From positions 1-10,426 of the forward strand of contig DASUFI010000137.1 in NCBI GenBank assembly GCA_036274635.1: a DNA stretch of 10,426 nucleotides. The letters are read 5' to 3'. Positions 7,278 through 10,426 of the stretch are shown piece after piece. Below the pieces are notes generated by a model, which did not search any database, was not told the DNA's origin, and worked only from the letters and a program-made list of their open reading frames with translations. Source of the DNA: DASUFI01 sp036274635. Lineage in GTDB: Bacteria; Planctomycetota; B15-G4. Position 1 is the first letter of the stretch, and each line of letters opens with the position of its first letter. The position numbers were made by a program, and so were the translations under genes.

Positions 7278-8924
7278 ATGATGTCCGCCAGTGCGCGACT
7301 GATCTTGACATTCCTGCTGGCGCTGCTCGGCCTGCACGGCGCGCCCGCGCACGCAGCGACGCTGGTGCAGGAGGCGCCCGAGGGCGACATCCCGGTCGCG
7401 CCCGTGGACCTGGACGGCCAGCACCTCTTCTTCGTGCGCGGCATCTCGTCGGTGCCCGCCACGGAGCGCGCCGCCGCAATCGCCGACCGTATCCGCGCCC
7501 TGGCCCAGGACGAGGGCTTCGACCCGGCCACGCTGCGCGCGGCCGAAGTCGACGGTGGCCTGCGCGTCGAGGCCGCCGACGGGCGCATCGTCATGAACAT
7601 CTACGACGCGGACAGCGTGCGGCAGGGCTTCTCCCGGGAGGGCGTGGCCAAGGAGATCCTGCGGCGCGTGCAGCAGGAGATCCTCGACTTCCGTGCGGCG
7701 CGCACACCCGAGGCGCTGCTGAGATCCTCGTGGCACGCGGCAGGCGCCCTGGTCGTGCTGGCCCTGGGGCTGTGGCTCGTGCTGCGGACGGCGCGTCGCA
7801 TCGAGGCGCGCATCGAGGAGCGCTTCCGTGCCGTCATGCCGCGCGTGGGCATCGGCACCTTCGACATCCTGCGCGCCGAGCGCATCTGGATGCTGCTGCA
7901 CACGCTCACGGTCCTGCTGCGCTGGGTCGTGGTCGTCCTGCTGACCTTCCTCACCGTCCGCTACGCCCTCGGGCAATTCCCGGTGACACGCGGCATGGCC
8001 GAGGGCCTGGACGACATGGTCGTCGGACCGCTCCAGCGCATGGGCTTCAGCGCGCTGGCGTTCCTGCCCGACCTGATCTTCCTGGTCATCCTGTTCCTCG
8101 TCACGCGCTGGGTCCTGCGCCTGGCGCTGGCCTTCTTCCACTCGATCGAGCGCGGCGTGGTCACGCTGCAGAACTTCGAGCGGGAGTGGGCCATGCCCAC
8201 GTATCGCCTCGTGCGCATCGGGATCATCGCCTTCGCGCTGGTCGTGGCTTACCCGTACATCCCGGGCAACGACTCGGCCGCCTTCAAGGGCATCTCGCTG
8301 TTCCTCGGCGTGCTCATCTCGATCGGCTCGTCGTCCACCATCTCGAACATCGTCGCCGGCTACATGCTCACCTACCGGCGCGCCTTCCGCGTCGGCGACC
8401 GCGTGCGCATCGGCGAGGTGACCGGCGACGTCGCCGACGTGCGCCTGCAGGTGACCCAGCTGCGCACGGTCAAGAACGAGTCGATCACGATCCCCAACTC
8501 GATGATCCTGAGCAGCGAGGTGATCAACTACTCCGCCCTCGCGCAGAGCCACGGCCTCATCCTGCACGTGACCGTGGGCATCGGCTACGAGACGCCCTGG
8601 CGGCAGGTGGAGGCCATGCTGCTGCTGGCGGCGTCGCGCGTGGCGGACGTCAAGCGCGAGCCGGCACCCTTCGTCCACCAGCTGGCGCTGTCGGACTTCG
8701 CCGTGACCTACGAGCTGAACGCCTACACGGACACGCCGCAGAAGATGGCCGCGCTGCGCTCGGCCCTGCACCGCGCCGTGCTGGACGTCTTCAACGAGTA
8801 CGGCATCCAGATCATGACGCCCGCCTACGAGGGCGACCCGGAGCAGGCCAAGGTCGTGCCGCGCGAGCACTGGTACACCGCGCCCGCGCGTCGCGACGAG
8901 CCCGCCGGGACGCCCGGCAGCTGA
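7278..8924 (+). CDS. MscS-family mechanosensitive ion channel
   Basis: This inner-membrane channel would open under membrane tension to release solutes on osmotic downshock. It has 548 residues, well above the 286 of E. coli MscS. Residues 1-26 are a cleavable signal peptide (LILTFLLALLGLHGAPAHA). A periplasmic N-terminal domain follows (about 27-150). Four hydrophobic segments come next at about 154-170, 206-230, 258-287 and 311-328. The MscS domain (PF00924) then begins with the pore-lining helix GISLFLGVLISIGSSSTISN (338-357), followed by the beta-domain FRVGDRVRIGEVTGDVADVR and the conserved ITIPNSMILSSEVINYS. The alpha/beta C-terminal cytoplasmic domain ends at about 516, followed by a short polar tail. 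The start at 7278 has AGGAGA about nine bases upstream and gives a clean signal peptide; an adjacent ATG at 7281 is also possible. A TTG at 7179 would add Arg-rich sequence. The gene diverges from the sulfatase and converges on the DUF2252 gene, so no pathway is implied by context. Confidence 0.94.
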   Translation: MMSASARLILTFLLALLGLHGAPAHAATLVQEAPEGDIPVAPVDLDGQHLFFVRGISSVPATERAAAIADRIRALAQDEGFDPATLRAAEVDGGLRVEAADGRIVMNIYDADSVRQGFSREGVAKEILRRVQQEILDFRAARTPEALLRSSWHAAGALVVLALGLWLVLRTARRIEARIEERFRAVMPRVGIGTFDILRAERIWMLLHTLTVLLRWVVVVLLTFLTVRYALGQFPVTRGMAEGLDDMVVGPLQRMGFSALAFLPDLIFLVILFLVTRWVLRLALAFFHSIERGVVTLQNFEREWAMPTYRLVRIGIIAFALVVAYPYIPGNDSAAFKGISLFLGVLISIGSSSTISNIVAGYMLTYRRAFRVGDRVRIGEVTGDVADVRLQVTQLRTVKNESITIPNSMILSSEVINYSALAQSHGLILHVTVGIGYETPWRQVEAMLLLAASRVADVKREPAPFVHQLALSDFAVTYELNAYTDTPQKMAALRSALHRAVLDVFNEYGIQIMTPAYEGDPEQAKVVPREHWYTAPARRDEPAGTPGS

Positions 8925-8945
8925 GCCGCGCGACCGCGCCGGCTC
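8923..8945. terminator. Hairpin overlapping both stop codons of a convergent pair
   Basis: GAGCCG (8923-8928) and CGGCTC (8940-8945) are exact reverse complements, and GCGCG/CGCGC between them can extend pairing. The hairpin overlaps the channel stop codon (8922-8924) and the DUF2252 stop codon (8944-8946). A symmetric hairpin between convergent genes would suit a bidirectional terminator, but neither side has a T-run. Confidence 0.3.
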
Positions 8946-10356
8946 ACACGTCGACGAGCGCCTTGACCTTCCCGGAGCCGACCGCCTTCACCAGCGCCGC
9001 GTGGTCGCGCCCGGTCTGGTCGGCGTAGGCCACGGAGAAGTCGACCAGCGCCTCGTCGAAGGCGTCGCCCTTGCCGAGGTAGCCGCTGATGGCCGTGGCG
9101 TCGCCGGACTTGGCGTGCGCGCGGGCCAGCACCCAGCCGCAGCCCCGGGCGTAGCGCACGAGCTGCTCGGCCGAGAGTCCCTCGACGGGCACCGACAGCT
9201 TCATGTCGCGCAGCTGGCGCACGTAGTAGTCGCGTCCGCGCCGCCCGCGCGCCCAGCCCAGGAAGATGTCGCTGGACGACTGCATGAGCCGCTGCCCCAT
9301 GACCACGCGCTGGCCCTGGAGCTCGTAGGCGCTCTTCCCCGCGTAGGGCTCGAGCACCGAGCGGCGAGCCTCCTTGACCTGCAGCAGCAGCGGATGGCCC
9401 TGCTCGTCGAGGTACAGCGCGATGAAGCAGCGCGTGCCGACGCTGCCGATGCCCACGACCTTCACGGCGACGTCCTGGAGCACGTGGCGATCGAGGAGGA
9501 CACGGCGCTCGTCGGGCAGCGTCGCGCGGTACGCCTCCAGCGCCTCCGCGAAGAACTCGTCGCTGCGGTCGCGCCGGGCATGGAACAAGAGCGGCGGCTG
9601 ATCCACGATGTGATGGCGCCCACCCCTCTTGCCCGCGATCTTGGGAAAGAGGTGCTCCACCACGCGCTCGCGGGCCTCCTTCGCGAGCCGCTGCCGGAAC
9701 TTCCTCGTCTTGCCGTCGGGAGCGTTGTCGATGAGGGTCTGGACGTCCATGCGGTCGTACCAGACGTCCATGGCGCTCTTGCGCGAGTACTCCCGCAGGT
9801 GCTCGCGGTAGCTCCGCACGCACGACCGCACCGTGTCCTTGCAACTCGACTCGGAGACCTTGTTGTCGCGTCCGGCGATGATGAAGCTGACGGTGAGTCG
9901 CTTGAGGTCCCACTCCCACGGCGCGGGCAGCGTCTCGTCGAAGTCGTTGAGGTCGACGACGAGGTTGCGCTCCGGCGTGGCGAAGAGGCCGAAGTTCAGC
10001 AGGTGGCAGTCGCCGCAGGCCTGCACGTGCAGGCCCGTGCTGGGCGTGTTGGCCAGGTCGTGCGCCATGAGCGCCGCCGAGCCGCGCAGGAACGTGAACG
10101 GGCTGCGCAGCATCCGGCCGTAGCGGATGGGCACGAGGTCCGACAGGCGGTCCTGGTTCGATTCCTCCAGGATGTCGATGGGATCGCGTCGCTTCGCGTG
10201 AGGCTTCCACGCGCCGTGGCGGCTGCGCGACGCACGCTGGCGCAGCGCGCGGCCGGAGGCGAGGCCGGCCTCGCGCGAGCGCAACGCGTAGCGTCCCGCG
10301 CCGGACTCGCGGCGCGCGGCCCCGGACGTCTTGCGCGGCTTCTTCATGCGGGACAT
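8944..10356 (-). CDS. DUF2252 family protein (kinase-like fold, function unknown)
   Basis: This 470-residue cytoplasmic protein belongs to DUF2252 (PF10009), whose biochemical role is not established. Residues 1-56 are strongly basic (many Arg/Lys, few hydrophobics) and may be disordered or bind nucleic acid. The family domain starts at RDPIDILEESNQDRLSDLVP (57-76), continues with IRYGRMLRSPFTFLRGSA, then CGDCHLLNFGLF (114-125) and VVDLNDFDETLPAPWEWDLK. GDxHxxNFG followed by DxNDFDE resembles the catalytic-loop and metal-binding motifs of aminoglycoside-phosphotransferase-like kinases, so a phosphotransferase fold is plausible; that is inference. Later landmarks are DVAVKVVGIGSVGTRCFIALY, LLLQVKEARRSVLEPY and QRVVMGQRLMQSSSDIFLGW, ending near ALVDV. 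Two in-frame ATGs (10356 and 10347) are possible and neither has a clear ribosome-binding site; I chose the longer. No neighbour hints at a substrate. Confidence 0.93.
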   Translation of the reverse strand: MSRMKKPRKTSGAARRESGAGRYALRSREAGLASGRALRQRASRSRHGAWKPHAKRRDPIDILEESNQDRLSDLVPIRYGRMLRSPFTFLRGSAALMAHDLANTPSTGLHVQACGDCHLLNFGLFATPERNLVVDLNDFDETLPAPWEWDLKRLTVSFIIAGRDNKVSESSCKDTVRSCVRSYREHLREYSRKSAMDVWYDRMDVQTLIDNAPDGKTRKFRQRLAKEARERVVEHLFPKIAGKRGGRHHIVDQPPLLFHARRDRSDEFFAEALEAYRATLPDERRVLLDRHVLQDVAVKVVGIGSVGTRCFIALYLDEQGHPLLLQVKEARRSVLEPYAGKSAYELQGQRVVMGQRLMQSSSDIFLGWARGRRGRDYYVRQLRDMKLSVPVEGLSAEQLVRYARGCGWVLARAHAKSGDATAISGYLGKGDAFDEALVDFSVAYADQTGRDHAALVKAVGSGKVKALVDV

Positions 10357-10426
10357 TTTTGCACAAGCTGCCCGCGACGAGGGGTCCGGACGCAGCCCGT
10401 GGTCCCTCCCGGAATCGGCGCGGGGC

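Noticed and set aside
7158..8870. A 570-codon open frame on the minus strand opposite the MscS gene
   Set aside because: It is antisense to a clear channel gene and is dominated by His, Arg, Gln, Asp and Ala, typical of a shadow frame.

Overview
The window is very GC-rich DNA (roughly 70% by eye). It carries eight credible protein-coding genes and no recognisable RNA gene, insertion sequence or CRISPR array. Four things together suggest Planctomycetota: an ECF sigma factor of the divergent type common in Planctomycetota and Acidobacteriota, a Cys-type sulfatase beside its formylglycine-generating enzyme (FGE), and a secreted protein ending in a domain I associate with marine planctomycetes. 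I rank this above Acidobacteriota or Myxococcota, but the placement comes from recalled family distribution, not from a search.

Layout. Positions 1-6977 hold six genes, all on the minus strand. Reading in the direction of transcription (right to left) they are: a secreted sulfatase (5232-6977), a HAD-superfamily lipoprotein (4091-5149), an exported FGE (2894-4036), a secreted laminin-B-like protein (1648-2607), an unrecognised membrane-anchored protein with weak helical-repeat character (570-1547), and an ECF-type sigma factor cut by the left window edge (1-481). A 300-bp intergenic region separates the sulfatase from a divergently transcribed MscS-family mechanosensitive channel (7278-8924). 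That channel converges on a DUF2252 gene (8944-10356, minus) with only 19 bp between the stop codons.

Functional reading. The sulfatase, HAD lipoprotein and FGE are spaced 82 and 54 bp apart and look like one transcription unit. The FGE keeps both active-site cysteines and carries an N-terminal signal sequence. The sulfatase carries the Cys-type signature that FGE converts to formylglycine. The simplest model is that sulfatase maturation and sulfate-ester hydrolysis both occur outside the cytoplasm, with the HAD lipoprotein acting in the same compartment on an unknown phosphate substrate. Downstream genes in the run have larger gaps (286, 100 and 88 bp) and may be transcribed separately.

Non-coding structure. 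The clearest unexplained signal is a pair of 39-bp palindromic repeat units at 2720-2758 and 2780-2818, between the FGE and the laminin-B-like gene. Further inverted repeats lie between the sulfatase and HAD genes (5184-5218), in the divergent intergenic region (7124-7152), and across both stop codons of the convergent pair (8923-8945). I see no convincing wholly new multi-gene system. The exported sulfatase/HAD/FGE module and the palindromic repeats are the items most worth following up.
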